Below, piece after piece: positions 1 to 7,985 of a stretch of 64,000 bases of DNA. Source of the DNA: an uncultured Bacteroidales bacterium (GTDB taxonomy: Bacteria > Bacteroidota > Bacteroidia > Bacteroidales > Bacteroidaceae); assembly GCA_902802815.1 (NCBI GenBank), contig CADCNQ010000017.1, positions 39,387 through 103,386 of the forward strand. The letters are read 5' to 3'. The stretch's first letter is position 1, and each line of letters opens with the position of its first letter. A model generated the notes under the pieces. The model worked only from the letters and a program-made list of their open reading frames with translations, did no database searches and was not told the origin of the DNA. The translations under genes and the position numbers were made by a program.

Positions 1-757
1 GTCTCAGTACGTTCATGATACAGCAGTCGTTACCGGCGGCGGCACCCATCCACAGGGCATCGTGGTTGCCCCATTGTATGTCGAAATTCTTGTAGTCGAC
101 GAGTGTGTCCATGATGATGTGTGCTCCGGGTCCGCGGTCGAAGATGTCGCCCAGGATGTGCAGCTGGTCGATGGCCAGATGCTGTATCACATGCGACAGT
201 GCCTTGATGAAGTTGCCTGCCTGCTCTGTGGATATGATGGTCTCCACGATACGGTGTATGTAGTCGCCTTTGTCCTTGTCCTCGGCATTCTCGTGCAGCA
301 GTTCCTCCAGTATGTATGCAAACTCTTTGGGCAGGGCTTTGCGCACTTTGCTGCGCGTGTATTTCGATGATACGATGCGGCACACCTCGATAAGCCTGTA
401 CAGCGTGGTCTCATACCATGGTGTGAGGTCTTTTTCCGCTGCGGTGATGAGTTCCAGTTTTTCTTCCGGATAGTAGATGAGTGTGCACAGTTCCCTTATC
501 TCCTCCTTGGAGAGGGTGTCTGCGTAGCGTTCCTTGATTTTTCTTTTGATGCTTCCCGACGCGTTCTTCAGTATGTGCTGGAAGGCCTCGTGCTCTCCGT
601 GTATGTCGGCCACGAAATGTTCTGTGCCTTTCGGCAGGTTGAGTATAGCCTCCAGATTGATGATTTCGGTGCTGGCTGCCCCTGCGTTGGGGAAACTCTG
701 CGAGAGCAGTTCGAGGACGCGGCGGTCCTGTTCTATCTGTTGTGCGGAAATGACCAT
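1..757 (-). CDS. fbp: Fructose-1,6-bisphosphatase class III, N-terminal part (cut by window edge)
   Basis: Reading leftward from the ATG at 757 gives about 252 codons without a stop to the window edge. The product hydrolyses fructose-1,6-bisphosphate to fructose-6-phosphate in the cytoplasm (gluconeogenesis). Visible are the metallophosphoesterase motifs [16 protein letters not shown] and WGNHD, diagnostic of the class III (Firmicutes/Bacteroidetes) enzyme. Class III enzymes are about 650 residues, so more than half lies outside. A TAnnTTTG promoter sits about 35 bp upstream of the start, and no other in-frame ATG lies between. The family call is firm; C-terminal completeness cannot be judged. 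Confidence 0.93.
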   Translation of the reverse strand, partial: MVISAQQIEQDRRVLELLSQSFPNAGAASTEIINLEAILNLPKGTEHFVADIHGEHEAFQHILKNASGSIKRKIKERYADTLSKEEIRELCTLIYYPEEKLELITAAEKDLTPWYETTLYRLIEVCRIVSSKYTRSKVRKALPKEFAYILEELLHENAEDKDKGDYIHRIVETIISTEQAGNFIKALSHVIQHLAIDQLHILGDIFDRGPGAHIIMDTLVDYKNFDIQWGNHDALWMGAAAGNDCCIMNVLR

Positions 758-789
758 GTCTGAGTCGTGATTTTGTATCCTTTTTGTGT

Positions 790-798
790 GCAAAAATA
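790..798 (-). promoter_or_regulatory. -7 box for fbp
   Basis: TATTTTTGC read on the minus strand fits the Bacteroidetes -7 consensus TAnnTTTG and lies about 35 bp upstream of the fbp ATG. Confidence 0.6.
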
Positions 799-905
799 CG
801 AATTTTTATTGAAGAATGTGTAAATTATGATAATAAAATTGATGATTAAGGAATGAAGAGGGATGTTTTTCAATTTTCATTGTTTTATATCTCGGGAAAA
901 ATTCT

Positions 906-913
906 TACCTTTG
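906..913 (+). promoter_or_regulatory. -7 box for the Omp85-like gene, nearly leaderless
   Basis: TACCTTTG ends only 7 bp before the first ATG (921) of the downstream gene, with a TTG about 20 bp further upstream as a possible -33 element. The transcript would start within a few bases of the start codon. Confidence 0.6.
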
Positions 914-920
914 TACCCGT

Positions 921-2216
921 ATGATGAAACGTACTCTGATTCTGGCATGCGTTGTCTGCGCGTGTCTCTCCGCCCTCGGACGTGGGACGGTGTCTGTGGA
1001 CAGTCTTATTGTCGACAGTGTTGTGACTCCGGCAGACAGCGTTGTTGCTTTGCGTGACAGCCTGGTTGCTCCGGCCGACACCATAGAGGGTCTTGAGGGC
1101 GATACGGTGAGAAACCGTCGCTATGACTATCGCAACAAGAAGGGTATCATGCGTCCCGTCTACATGCTTCTCAACTATCTTGCCAACACCAACAAAGCTA
1201 CCGACAAACCCTTCGACTGGAGTATTGCCGCCGGTCCCAGCTACAATCCCAACAGTTCCTTCGCCATCGGTGGTGTCGTGAGCGGCCTGTATCGTTGGGA
1301 CAGGGAAGACCGCTCGCTGCAGAAGTCGGACATGAGTCTCTACTTCAACTTCGGCATCAAAGGCTATGTTGAGGTGGGTGTCAGGGGCAACAACTACATG
1401 CCCAAGGATCGCCAGCGCTGGACTTACGATTTTACTTTCCGCAACATCCCCAACGACATCTGGGGCATAGGCTGGGATATGTGCAGCGACGACCGTAACA
1501 AAGGCAACTACAAGCAGTTCCAACTGACCTTCAGTCCTAATTATCTCTTCCGCATTGCCGACAACCTGTATGCCGGTGTCAGGATGAATTTCATGTACAG
1601 CAAGACCCGCGACTTCAATTTCCCCGTACGCAACCTGCAATATGTGGATCTTCTCAACGGGCAGGACAAGGACATCACCGCCACGGGATTCGGCGGCGAA
1701 TTGCTCTACGATTCTCGCGACTTCGGCCTGAATGCCTACAAGGGTCACTATCTCAGCATCCAGCAACTCTATTATGCTCCCGGCATCACCACCTATACCT
1801 TCTGGTCCACGGATGTCACTTATCGCACCTACGTCCCCCTGTGGACGAAGTGCGTATTTGCTATGGAGGTGCACGGTCTCTTCAACTACGGCGGCACCGT
1901 GCCCTGGACGCTGATGGGTATGTCGGGTGTGGACGGACGCCTGCGCGGCTACTACCGCGGACGCTATCGCGACAACAACATCATGGAGGGTCAGATAGAG
2001 TTCCGCCAGCGCATCAAATGGCGTCTGGGCGTTGTGGCCTGGGTGGGATGCGCCAATGTTTTCTCCGACTTCAAGACCATCGCCTGGCACAAGACGCTTC
2101 CCAGTTACGGACTGGGTCTGCGCTGGGAGTTCAAACCCCGCGTGAATATACGTATCGACTATGGTTTTACACGTGACGAGGGTGGTGTGGTGTTTAATAT
2201 CAACGAAGCATTCTAA
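921..2216 (+). CDS. Omp85/BamA-TamA-like outer-membrane beta-barrel protein without POTRA domains
   Basis: 431 aa with a signal peptide (about residues 1-20; start at 921 or 924). Residues about 23-56 are an acidic segment rich in DSL/DSV repeats. The rest alternates polar and aromatic residues like a beta-barrel and carries the loop-6 signature LRGY (residues 341-344) of the Omp85 superfamily, with a C-terminus ending in F. BamA (about 800 aa) and TamA have N-terminal POTRA domains; there is no room for one here, so this is a barrel-only member. The stop is 6 bp before the next gene, suggesting an operon. Its substrate is unknown; it could be a surface antigen D15-type protein of separate function. 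Confidence 0.78.
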   Translation: MMKRTLILACVVCACLSALGRGTVSVDSLIVDSVVTPADSVVALRDSLVAPADTIEGLEGDTVRNRRYDYRNKKGIMRPVYMLLNYLANTNKATDKPFDWSIAAGPSYNPNSSFAIGGVVSGLYRWDREDRSLQKSDMSLYFNFGIKGYVEVGVRGNNYMPKDRQRWTYDFTFRNIPNDIWGIGWDMCSDDRNKGNYKQFQLTFSPNYLFRIADNLYAGVRMNFMYSKTRDFNFPVRNLQYVDLLNGQDKDITATGFGGELLYDSRDFGLNAYKGHYLSIQQLYYAPGITTYTFWSTDVTYRTYVPLWTKCVFAMEVHGLFNYGGTVPWTLMGMSGVDGRLRGYYRGRYRDNNIMEGQIEFRQRIKWRLGVVAWVGCANVFSDFKTIAWHKTLPSYGLGLRWEFKPRVNIRIDYGFTRDEGGVVFNINEAF

Positions 2217-2222
2217 AACTGT

Positions 2223-3185
2223 ATGGCTATGATAAAACGCGTTTCTGCTTTGCTGTTGGTGTTCCTCTCCGTTGGAATGCTTTCCGCTGAAGATGAATTG
2301 ATTAAGTTCGGTGATTTTGAGCAGTGGATTGAACGCAGCTACAAGGAGAGCGCCATCATCGGAGGCAATCGTAAGACGCTTCTTGAGGTGGGTCCTACGG
2401 CCCACTGGCCGGAAGGAAAGGCTTACTCCAACACGGGCGGCAGTCCCTGGGGTACCAGCAATGTGTACGCCAAGGTGGCCGGTGTGGTGAAGACCAATTC
2501 CAGTGTCTATAAGGACACTCACGAGGGTCACGGTTTCTGTGCAAAACTCGTCACTCATGTGGAGTCGGTCAAGGTGATAGGTCTCATCAACATACGTGTC
2601 ATAGCCACCGGTTCGCTCTTCACGGGAGAAATCAAGGAGCCCATCACCTCCTCCAAGAATGGTGTTGCAAATATCGATTTCGGCATACCGTTCACACGTC
2701 GTCCCCGGGCCATCAAATACGACTATAAAGTGCATCTTACCGACAGTCCCGACCGCGTCCGTGAGACGGGTTTCTCCAAAGCCTCCAAGGTGGCAGGCCC
2801 CGACATGTGCCAGGCCATCGTCATTCTCCAGAAGAGAGAGGAAGATGCCAAGGGAAATATTGTGGCTTACCGCGTAGGTACTATGATTGTGCACTACGGC
2901 AAGTCCACCTCATCCTGGGTCAACGACAAGGAATACGCTATCCACTACGGCGACATCTCCCACGAGTCGTGGTATCGCGACTATATGGGTCTCTGCTCCG
3001 ACGACAAGGCTCTCTATGCCAGGAATTCCAAAGGTAAACTCGTGCGCTGCAACGAGATAGGGTGGGCTGCCGCTTCCGACGCTCCCACGCATGCCATCGT
3101 GAAGTTTGATTCGTCCCACGGAGGGGCCTACATCGGCACGGCGGGCAGCACTCTCTGGATAGATAATGTGCGCTGGGTGTACTGA
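2223..3185 (+). CDS. Secreted PCMD-type (putative carbohydrate metabolism domain) protein
   Basis: 320 aa with a signal peptide ending near residue 22 (LSVGMLSAED). The middle holds a segment like the Bacteroidetes PCMD family: GSLFTGE near residue 140 followed by FGIPFTRRP and a Lys/Tyr-rich strand, and the C-terminus contains LWIDNVRW, a jelly-roll-like ending. PCMD proteins are exported and often linked to surface glycan binding; no catalytic residues are recognisable, so a binding or structural role is more likely. It follows the barrel gene by 6 bp and its TGA overlaps the nspC ATG, so the three are probably co-transcribed although nspC is a cytoplasmic enzyme. Confidence 0.68.
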   Translation: MAMIKRVSALLLVFLSVGMLSAEDELIKFGDFEQWIERSYKESAIIGGNRKTLLEVGPTAHWPEGKAYSNTGGSPWGTSNVYAKVAGVVKTNSSVYKDTHEGHGFCAKLVTHVESVKVIGLINIRVIATGSLFTGEIKEPITSSKNGVANIDFGIPFTRRPRAIKYDYKVHLTDSPDRVRETGFSKASKVAGPDMCQAIVILQKREEDAKGNIVAYRVGTMIVHYGKSTSSWVNDKEYAIHYGDISHESWYRDYMGLCSDDKALYARNSKGKLVRCNEIGWAAASDAPTHAIVKFDSSHGGAYIGTAGSTLWIDNVRWVY

Positions 3186-4342
3186 TGGCGATGAAGACTC
3201 CCTGTTATCTCATCGAAGAGCGCCTTCTCCGGCGCAATCTCTCGCTCATCCGTTCTGTGGCCGAGCGTGCCGGCGTGGAGATTATCCTTGCCTTCAAGGC
3301 CTACGCCCTGTGGCGCACGTTTCCGGTGTTTCGCGAGTACATATCCTCCACCACGGCATCCAGTCTCTGGGAGGCCCGTCTGGGTTATGAGGAGTTCGGG
3401 GCACGCACCCACACCTTCTCTCCGGCCTACACGGAGGATGACTTCCCCGCTCTGCTGCGCTGCTCTTCGCATATCACGTTCAATTCCCTCAGTCAGTTGC
3501 GCCGTTTCATGCCGCAGCTTCAGACTTACAATGAGGAGCATCCCGACCTGCGTGTGTCGCCCGGCGTGAGAATCAATCCGGAACATTCCCACATTGAGAC
3601 GGCTCTCTACGACCCCTGTGCTCCGGGTTCGCGCTTCGGTGTGCTGCGCGACGACCTCTCAACTTTCACCTCTCAACTCTCAACTTATATCGAGGGTTTC
3701 CACTGTCATTGCCATTGCGAGTCGTCAGCGGAGGACCTGGAGGACAACCTCATCTATATTGAGCGCAATTTCGGCGAGTGGTTTCCGCATATCAAGTGGC
3801 TCAATCTCGGCGGCGGTCATCTCATGACGCGTGCCGGCTACGATGTGGAGCGTCTTGTGCGCATCCTCTCCGGCCTGCGTGAGCGCTATCCTCATCTTCA
3901 TATCATTCTCGAACCGGGCAGTGCTTTCGGTTGGCAGACGGGTCCGCTGGTGACGTCTGTTGTCGATATTGTGGAGAATCACGGCATCCGCACGGCTATT
4001 CTCGATGTGTCGTTCACCTGTCACATGCCCGACTGTCTGGAGATGCCCTACAAGCCCGCTGTGCGTGAGTGTGTGGAGGAAGACTTTCCCGGCAAGGTGT
4101 ACGAATACCGTCTCGGCGGTAATTCCTGTCTCAGCGGCGACTTCATGGAGGGTTTCCTCTTCGATCACGAACTCAGAGTGGGGGAGACGCTCCATCTGGA
4201 GGATATGAACCATTACACCACGGTGAAGACAACCATGTTCAACGGCATCTCTCATCCTTCCATTGTGATGCGTCGTCTGAACGGCGAAGATGAGGTGCTT
4301 CGCGCCTTTTCCTACGAGGATTACCGCGCCCGTATGGATTGA
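3185..4342 (+). CDS. nspC: Carboxynorspermidine decarboxylase
   Basis: 385 aa PLP enzyme of the alanine-racemase fold (fold type III), decarboxylating carboxy(nor)spermidine in the alternative polyamine pathway that makes (nor)spermidine. The PLP lysine is K38 in AFKAYALW; STTASS follows at about 55-60; the phosphate-binding GGGH is near 209-212; GGNSC with C315 is the subunit-contributed catalytic cysteine region. Length fits the family (about 375-385). The start overlaps the preceding stop (TGATG). Residues about 157-167 (LSTFTSQLST) are encoded by a low-complexity repeat that homologs probably lack; the frame is kept. The partner carboxynorspermidine dehydrogenase is not in the window. Confidence 0.93.
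   Translation: MAMKTPCYLIEERLLRRNLSLIRSVAERAGVEIILAFKAYALWRTFPVFREYISSTTASSLWEARLGYEEFGARTHTFSPAYTEDDFPALLRCSSHITFNSLSQLRRFMPQLQTYNEEHPDLRVSPGVRINPEHSHIETALYDPCAPGSRFGVLRDDLSTFTSQLSTYIEGFHCHCHCESSAEDLEDNLIYIERNFGEWFPHIKWLNLGGGHLMTRAGYDVERLVRILSGLRERYPHLHIILEPGSAFGWQTGPLVTSVVDIVENHGIRTAILDVSFTCHMPDCLEMPYKPAVRECVEEDFPGKVYEYRLGGNSCLSGDFMEGFLFDHELRVGETLHLEDMNHYTTVKTTMFNGISHPSIVMRRLNGEDEVLRAFSYEDYRARMD
3656..3685. repeat. CTCTCAACT low-complexity repeat inside nspC
   Basis: About 30 bp made of imperfect CTCTCAACT units. The reverse complement (AGTTGAGAG) resembles the repeat just after the Gate gene (11160-11200). Confidence 0.6.
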
Positions 4343-4386
4343 ATTGGACTTTTTTTTCTTTCCTTTCAAAAAAAGTTGTGTAAAAG

Positions 4387-4419
4387 TTTGGCTATAACAA
4401 AAAAAAGCCATACCTTTGC
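4387..4419 (+). promoter_or_regulatory. Promoter of the tRNA operon
   Basis: TTTG at 4387-4390 and TACCTTTGC at 4411-4419 have the 20-bp spacing of the Bacteroidetes -33/-7 promoter. It precedes the tRNA-Gly repeats and three tRNAs. Confidence 0.8.
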
Positions 4420-4450
4420 GCTCGCAATTCAGCGGAATGGCGTTTTTTAC

Positions 4451-4643
4451 GCGGAAATAGCGCTTTGAAGAAACTGCGGAAATAGCTCAGTTGGTAGAGC
4501 ACAACCTTGCCCCAGACAAATAAGGTAATCCAACCTTGGCAAGGCGCTTTGAAGAAACTGCGGAAATAGCTCAGTTGGTAGAGCACAACCTTGCCCCAGA
4601 TAAATAAGGTGATTCAACCTTGGCAAGGCGCTTTGAAGAAACT
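4451..4643 (+). repeat. 84-bp tandem repeats containing 5' halves of tRNA-Gly
   Basis: Two units start with bases 1-36 of tRNA-Gly (copies at 4476 and 4560), identical to the functional gene at 4644 through the GCC anticodon. Each then leaves the tRNA sequence for about 19 bp (differing at a few positions between copies) and ends with an inverted piece of the anticodon arm. A 15-bp spacer (CGCTTTGAAGAAACT) precedes all three copies (4461, 4545, 4629). A 10-bp stub of the tRNA start also occurs at 4451. No D/T-arm completion is possible, so these are not functional tRNA genes, but they lie inside the operon and should be transcribed. Confidence 0.85.
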
Positions 4644-4716
4644 GCGGAAATAGCTCAGTTGGTAGAGCACAACCTTGCCAAGGTTGGGGTCGCGAGTTCG
4701 AGTCTCGTTTTCCGCT
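4644..4716 (+). tRNA. tRNA-Gly (GCC anticodon)
   Basis: A complete cloverleaf: acceptor GCGGAAA pairs with TTTCCGC; D arm GCTC/GAGC; anticodon arm CAACC-TTGCCAA-GGTTG with GCC at 34-36; T loop TTCGAGT. No CCA is encoded. Confidence 0.95.
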
Positions 4717-4731
4717 CATTTATTGTGAAAT

Positions 4732-4816
4732 GCCCAAGTGGCGGAATTGGTAGACGCGCACGTTTCAGGTGCGTGTGTCGCGAGACGTGCAGGTTCGAGT
4801 CCTGTTTTGGGCACCA
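4732..4816 (+). tRNA. tRNA-Leu (CAG anticodon)
   Basis: Class II tRNA with a long variable arm. The anticodon stem CACGT/GCGTG encloses TTCAGGT (CAG). The acceptor GCCCAAG pairs with TTTGGGC, and the 3' CCA is encoded. Confidence 0.94.
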
Positions 4817-4845
4817 GCAATGTGGATGAGAGTCCACGATGTGTT

Positions 4846-4927
4846 GGAGAGGTGGCGGAATTGGTAGACGCGCTACTTTGAGGTGGTAGTGTCGCGAGAC
4901 GTGGGAGTTCGAGTCTCCTCCTCTTCA
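4846..4927 (+). tRNA. tRNA-Leu (GAG anticodon)
   Basis: Class II tRNA: acceptor GGAGAGG with CCTCTTC, anticodon loop TTGAGGT (GAG), long variable arm, T loop TTCGAGT. No encoded CCA. Confidence 0.93.
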
Positions 4928-4931
4928 CACA

Positions 4932-4970
4932 AAGAGCTCCAGGCCGAAAGGCTTGGAGCTCTTTTTTTTT
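4932..4970 (+). terminator. Rho-independent terminator of the tRNA operon
   Basis: AAGAGCTCCAGGCC-GAAA-GGCTTGGAGCTCTT is a long, nearly perfect stem with a GAAA tetraloop followed by about ten T. Confidence 0.95.
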
Positions 4971-4996
4971 ACTTGTCAACTTGTCTACTCGTCAAC
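4971..4996. repeat. 8-bp AACTTGTC-type tandem repeat
   Basis: Period-8 units ACTTGTCA / ACTTGTCT / ACTCGTCA directly follow the terminator. The same family recurs near 18330 and 60841. Confidence 0.6.
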
Positions 4997-5077
4997 ATTC
5001 GCCCGAGTCGAATGCAAAAGAGCTTGCTCATTTTGCTGAGACGAGTAGAATGTCTATGGATGCAATCCATGAACTCG

Positions 5078-6457
5078 TCAACTTTTAACTTTAATGATAT
5101 CTTTGAGCAGTCTGTTGAAGTCTATCGTGTTGTCGGGCTTCGGTGAGTAGCTCAGTACGACTACGACGAGTTCCTCCGAGGGTATGACGTATATGCGCTG
5201 ACCGTCGTGTCCGTTGCAGTAGAAGAGGTCAGCCGGCATGTCGGGCAGGTTGTCGGGTTTGGAGCCTTTTTTCTCCGCTATCGTGTTGTTGCCGTAGTTT
5301 TGCCTGTTGAGCCAGAAGAAGGCTCCGTAGCATCCCTCGCTGTCGGAGGCCGGTGTGCAGGTGTATTTCACCCATCCTTCGGGGAGCACCCTCTCGCCGT
5401 TCGCGCAGCCGTCGTCGAGATACATCTGGCCGAAGCGTGCGAAGTCCGTTGCTGTGGCATAGACGTATGACGATCCCACGGGTGTACCGCTCATGTCCTC
5501 TTCGAAGACGATGTCCTGTATGCCCAGCGGTGCGTAGAGGCGTGTGCGCAGATAGTTGTGGAAGTCCTCGTCGGATGTGAATTTACCGCGCAGGTATTGC
5601 ATCACGATGTTGGTGCTGCCGCTGGAGTAGTACCAATGTGTGCCGGGTTTGCTTTCGAGCGGTTTGGAGGCTGCATAGCGTCCCATGTCCTGCTCGCAGT
5701 GCAGCATGATATTCACATCGGAGCGTGCTCCGTAGTCCTCGTTCCATTCCAGTCCGCTCTGCATCTGCATCAGGTCGCTGAGTGTGATGTCTCTGCGTCC
5801 GTCGTTCTGCCATTCGGCGATGCCTGTCGGGGCATTGATATCCACGATGCTGTCCTTTGCCATGATGCCTGCGACGGCGTTTGTGAAACTCTTTGCCATG
5901 CTCCAGCTGAGCAGTTTGGTGTCGGGGCCGATACCCTCGCCGTATCGCTGGCTCACCACGCCGCCCTTGTGCAGCACCATGAAGGCAAAGGGATGACCGT
6001 TGTAGGCCCTCTCGTCCACGAAGGCCCGGGCCACGGGTTCCAGTCTTGCGCTGAGCGCTGAGTCGCCTGCGGGCAGGGGATGTGCGACAGCCGGTGTCCG
6101 ACGGTTCTGTGCAGGACGTTTGGCCCGCAGTTCCTCTGCAGTGGTTCCGCGCAGCAGCGTCACACCGTATCCTTCACTCCACTCGGCTGTGGATTCGCCC
6201 CACAGGAAACGGCTGGTGACGGTTTTGTTCACGCTGTCCACGGTGTTGCTTGTGTAGTGGATGAAGGAGAAGTTGAGATCCAGAGCCTCCACCTCTTCAG
6301 CGTTGCGGCCCGATACGAATACTGCCGATGCGAGATTCTTTGCGGCATAGCCCGTGATGATGGGCATCAGTCCGTTCAGGTAGATGCCTCCGCCCAGTAT
6401 GGCTAGCATAACAGCAGCCCCTGTGACATGTTTTATTTTCTTCATATTGTTGCGCAT
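5078..6457 (-). CDS. Beta-lactamase-family serine hydrolase (class C/esterase type), membrane-anchored or secreted
   Basis: 459 aa with an N-terminal hydrophobic segment (about 10-35) serving as uncleaved anchor or signal. The PF00144-type fold is shown by the nucleophile motif SMAK (S186-K189), YYSSG at 276-280 as the tyrosine motif, and GHDGQ around H417 in place of KTG. This pattern fits 6-aminohexanoate-dimer hydrolase-like esterases or DD-peptidases rather than true beta-lactamases. It starts 5 bp after the stop of the GH43 gene and is probably co-transcribed with it. An alternative start at Met5 (MKKIKH) is equally possible. The natural substrate cannot be read from sequence. Confidence 0.87.
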   Translation of the reverse strand: MRNNMKKIKHVTGAAVMLAILGGGIYLNGLMPIITGYAAKNLASAVFVSGRNAEEVEALDLNFSFIHYTSNTVDSVNKTVTSRFLWGESTAEWSEGYGVTLLRGTTAEELRAKRPAQNRRTPAVAHPLPAGDSALSARLEPVARAFVDERAYNGHPFAFMVLHKGGVVSQRYGEGIGPDTKLLSWSMAKSFTNAVAGIMAKDSIVDINAPTGIAEWQNDGRRDITLSDLMQMQSGLEWNEDYGARSDVNIMLHCEQDMGRYAASKPLESKPGTHWYYSSGSTNIVMQYLRGKFTSDEDFHNYLRTRLYAPLGIQDIVFEEDMSGTPVGSSYVYATATDFARFGQMYLDDGCANGERVLPEGWVKYTCTPASDSEGCYGAFFWLNRQNYGNNTIAEKKGSKPDNLPDMPADLFYCNGHDGQRIYVIPSEELVVVVLSYSPKPDNTIDFNRLLKDIIKVKS

Positions 6458-6461
6458 TTAC

Positions 6462-7886
6462 TTATTTTTTCCTGTTTTTCCCGATTTCCCACCAGTCTAT
6501 GTTGAAGAGCTTCGGTCCCTTGCGTCCTGTGAACACCAGATACAGGTCGTGACATCTGCCGTCACTCTCCGTTTCCTCTGCCTCCGCTGTCAGTGTCTGC
6601 CAGTTCTCCCATCCTCCTGTGCCGGGCACTTCCAGGCGGGCCAGCAGTTTTCCCTGCAGACTGTCGAGTCGCACCTCTATCTGTCCGCCTCGCAGACCGC
6701 TTGCTACTCGTGCCGTGAACCGGCCGGGCACGCTGCCTTCAAACGTCACGTTCTGCAGTTTGATGTAGTCGCCGTTGTGGATATCGGTCACATAGACTCC
6801 GATTCTGTCGTTCTGTTCGGTTTTCACGCCGCGTGAGAAGGCCATCGTCTCGGCCTCCACCTTCCGGTAGGGACTGAAGGCTGCCACGGGTGCCACGCCC
6901 TCGTCGGTGGGCATGATGGTGGGGAAGGAGCCGTCCTCGTTGTATTTGAACTCTTCCACAGCCACGCTGCGTCCGAATCCTCCTCCGCCGGGCAGTTTGC
7001 CGGTGTGGTAGAAGAAGTAGGAGTGTCCCTTGAAGTCGGCCACGCCGCAGTGGTTGGTGAACGATTTCGTGTCGCTCAGCGGCATTATCTCCCCTGCGTA
7101 GGTCCAGGGGCCGGTGGGCGAGGGTGCTGTGCTGTAGCTGATGTGCTCGGGCACACCCCCGGCAGCGTAGAGCAACTGGTATCTCTTCTCACCCGGCACC
7201 TTGTACTTCGATGCATCCACCTTCCTGAGCCATGGTCCTTCCACATAAGAGTCCTTGTATTTCCTGCCCTTCTCGCGCTTGCCCATGACGGGACCTCCGA
7301 AGGCTTCCTCCGTCATGTCGATGCGTCCCACTTCTCCGCTGTAGGATATCATGTCGCGGTTCAGCTTCAGGTAGTACACCTGCGGATTGCCCCACATCAG
7401 CCATGCCTGGCCGTCGTCGTCGATGAGCACAGTGGGGTCGATGTGGTCCCATGCTCCGTTCTCGAAGAGCGGTTTCCCGATGGCGTCCTTGAAGGGTCCT
7501 GTGGGTGAGTCGCTCACAGCCACACCGATGGCCATGCCTTTCGATATCTTGCTGTGTGCGCAGACATACCAGTAGAACTTGCCGTCTCTCTCCACCGTCT
7601 GCGCTGCCCATGCTCGGTCGTCGGCCCATGAGAAGCTCTCCAGGGCGAGGGGTGAACCGTGGTCCTGCCAGTTCACCATATCTTCTGTGGAGTACACCCG
7701 CCACTCCTGCATCCAGAAGAAGTCGGCTCCGTCCTCGTCGTGTCCCGTATAGACATACATCCGTCCGTTGTGCACCATGGGTGCGGGGTCGCTGGTGTAC
7801 CAGGTCTGTACGAAGGGGTTCTGTGCTTTTGCCGTCAGGGCGGCCAGTGCCAGCGCTGCTGCGGCAATTGTTTTCTTTTTCATCAT
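6462..7886 (-). CDS. Glycoside hydrolase family 43 with C-terminal CBM6-like module, secreted
   Basis: About 474 aa with a signal peptide cleaved after residue about 20 (LTAKAQ). The five-bladed GH43 domain shows the catalytic base in YTSDPAP, the pKa-modulating Asp in DHIDPTVL and the acid in SYVEGPW; the last 130 residues (from KVEAETM) resemble a CBM6. Family members are beta-xylosidases or alpha-L-arabinofuranosidases acting on plant hemicellulose side chains. The reading frame extends to 7943, but the promoter -7 box lies at 7914-7921, so the ATG at 7886 or 7883 is the real start. The serine hydrolase follows within 5 bp. Confidence 0.92.
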   Translation of the reverse strand: MMKKKTIAAAALALAALTAKAQNPFVQTWYTSDPAPMVHNGRMYVYTGHDEDGADFFWMQEWRVYSTEDMVNWQDHGSPLALESFSWADDRAWAAQTVERDGKFYWYVCAHSKISKGMAIGVAVSDSPTGPFKDAIGKPLFENGAWDHIDPTVLIDDDGQAWLMWGNPQVYYLKLNRDMISYSGEVGRIDMTEEAFGGPVMGKREKGRKYKDSYVEGPWLRKVDASKYKVPGEKRYQLLYAAGGVPEHISYSTAPSPTGPWTYAGEIMPLSDTKSFTNHCGVADFKGHSYFFYHTGKLPGGGGFGRSVAVEEFKYNEDGSFPTIMPTDEGVAPVAAFSPYRKVEAETMAFSRGVKTEQNDRIGVYVTDIHNGDYIKLQNVTFEGSVPGRFTARVASGLRGGQIEVRLDSLQGKLLARLEVPGTGGWENWQTLTAEAEETESDGRCHDLYLVFTGRKGPKLFNIDWWEIGKNRKK

Positions 7887-7913
7887 GTCAGATTCGGTTT
7901 TGCTTTGTGAGTA

Positions 7914-7945
7914 CAAAGATACGTTTTTTTCTCCGTGCCGCAAAA
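7914..7945 (-). promoter_or_regulatory. Promoter of the GH43 gene
   Basis: On the minus strand, TATCTTTG (7921-7914) is preceded about 20 bp upstream by TTTTG (7945-7941). This decides the GH43 start in favour of 7886. Confidence 0.75.
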
Positions 7946-7950
7946 TTTTC

Positions 7951-7979
7951 GTGTCACATTTGTCACATTTGTCACGAAA
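7951..7979. repeat. 9-bp GTGACAAAT tandem repeat, copy 1
   Basis: Reverse-complement orientation of GTGACAAATGTGACAAAT plus GTGAC. It lies between the GH43 promoter and the end of the esterase gene; further copies are at 9601, 9871 and 18410. Confidence 0.75.
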
Positions 7980-7985
7980 TCGATT

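Noticed and set aside
885..2894. 669-codon open frame on the minus strand
   Set aside because: It is antisense to two well-supported genes (Omp85-like and PCMD-type), with His/Val/Thr-rich translation typical of a GC-rich antisense frame.
4451..4643. CRISPR-like array
   Set aside because: The repeat contains the 5' half of tRNA-Gly and only three units; no cas genes or varied spacers.
7883..7943. GH43 start at 7943
   Set aside because: A -7 box at 7914-7921 lies inside that extension, and the signal peptide begins at 7886/7883.
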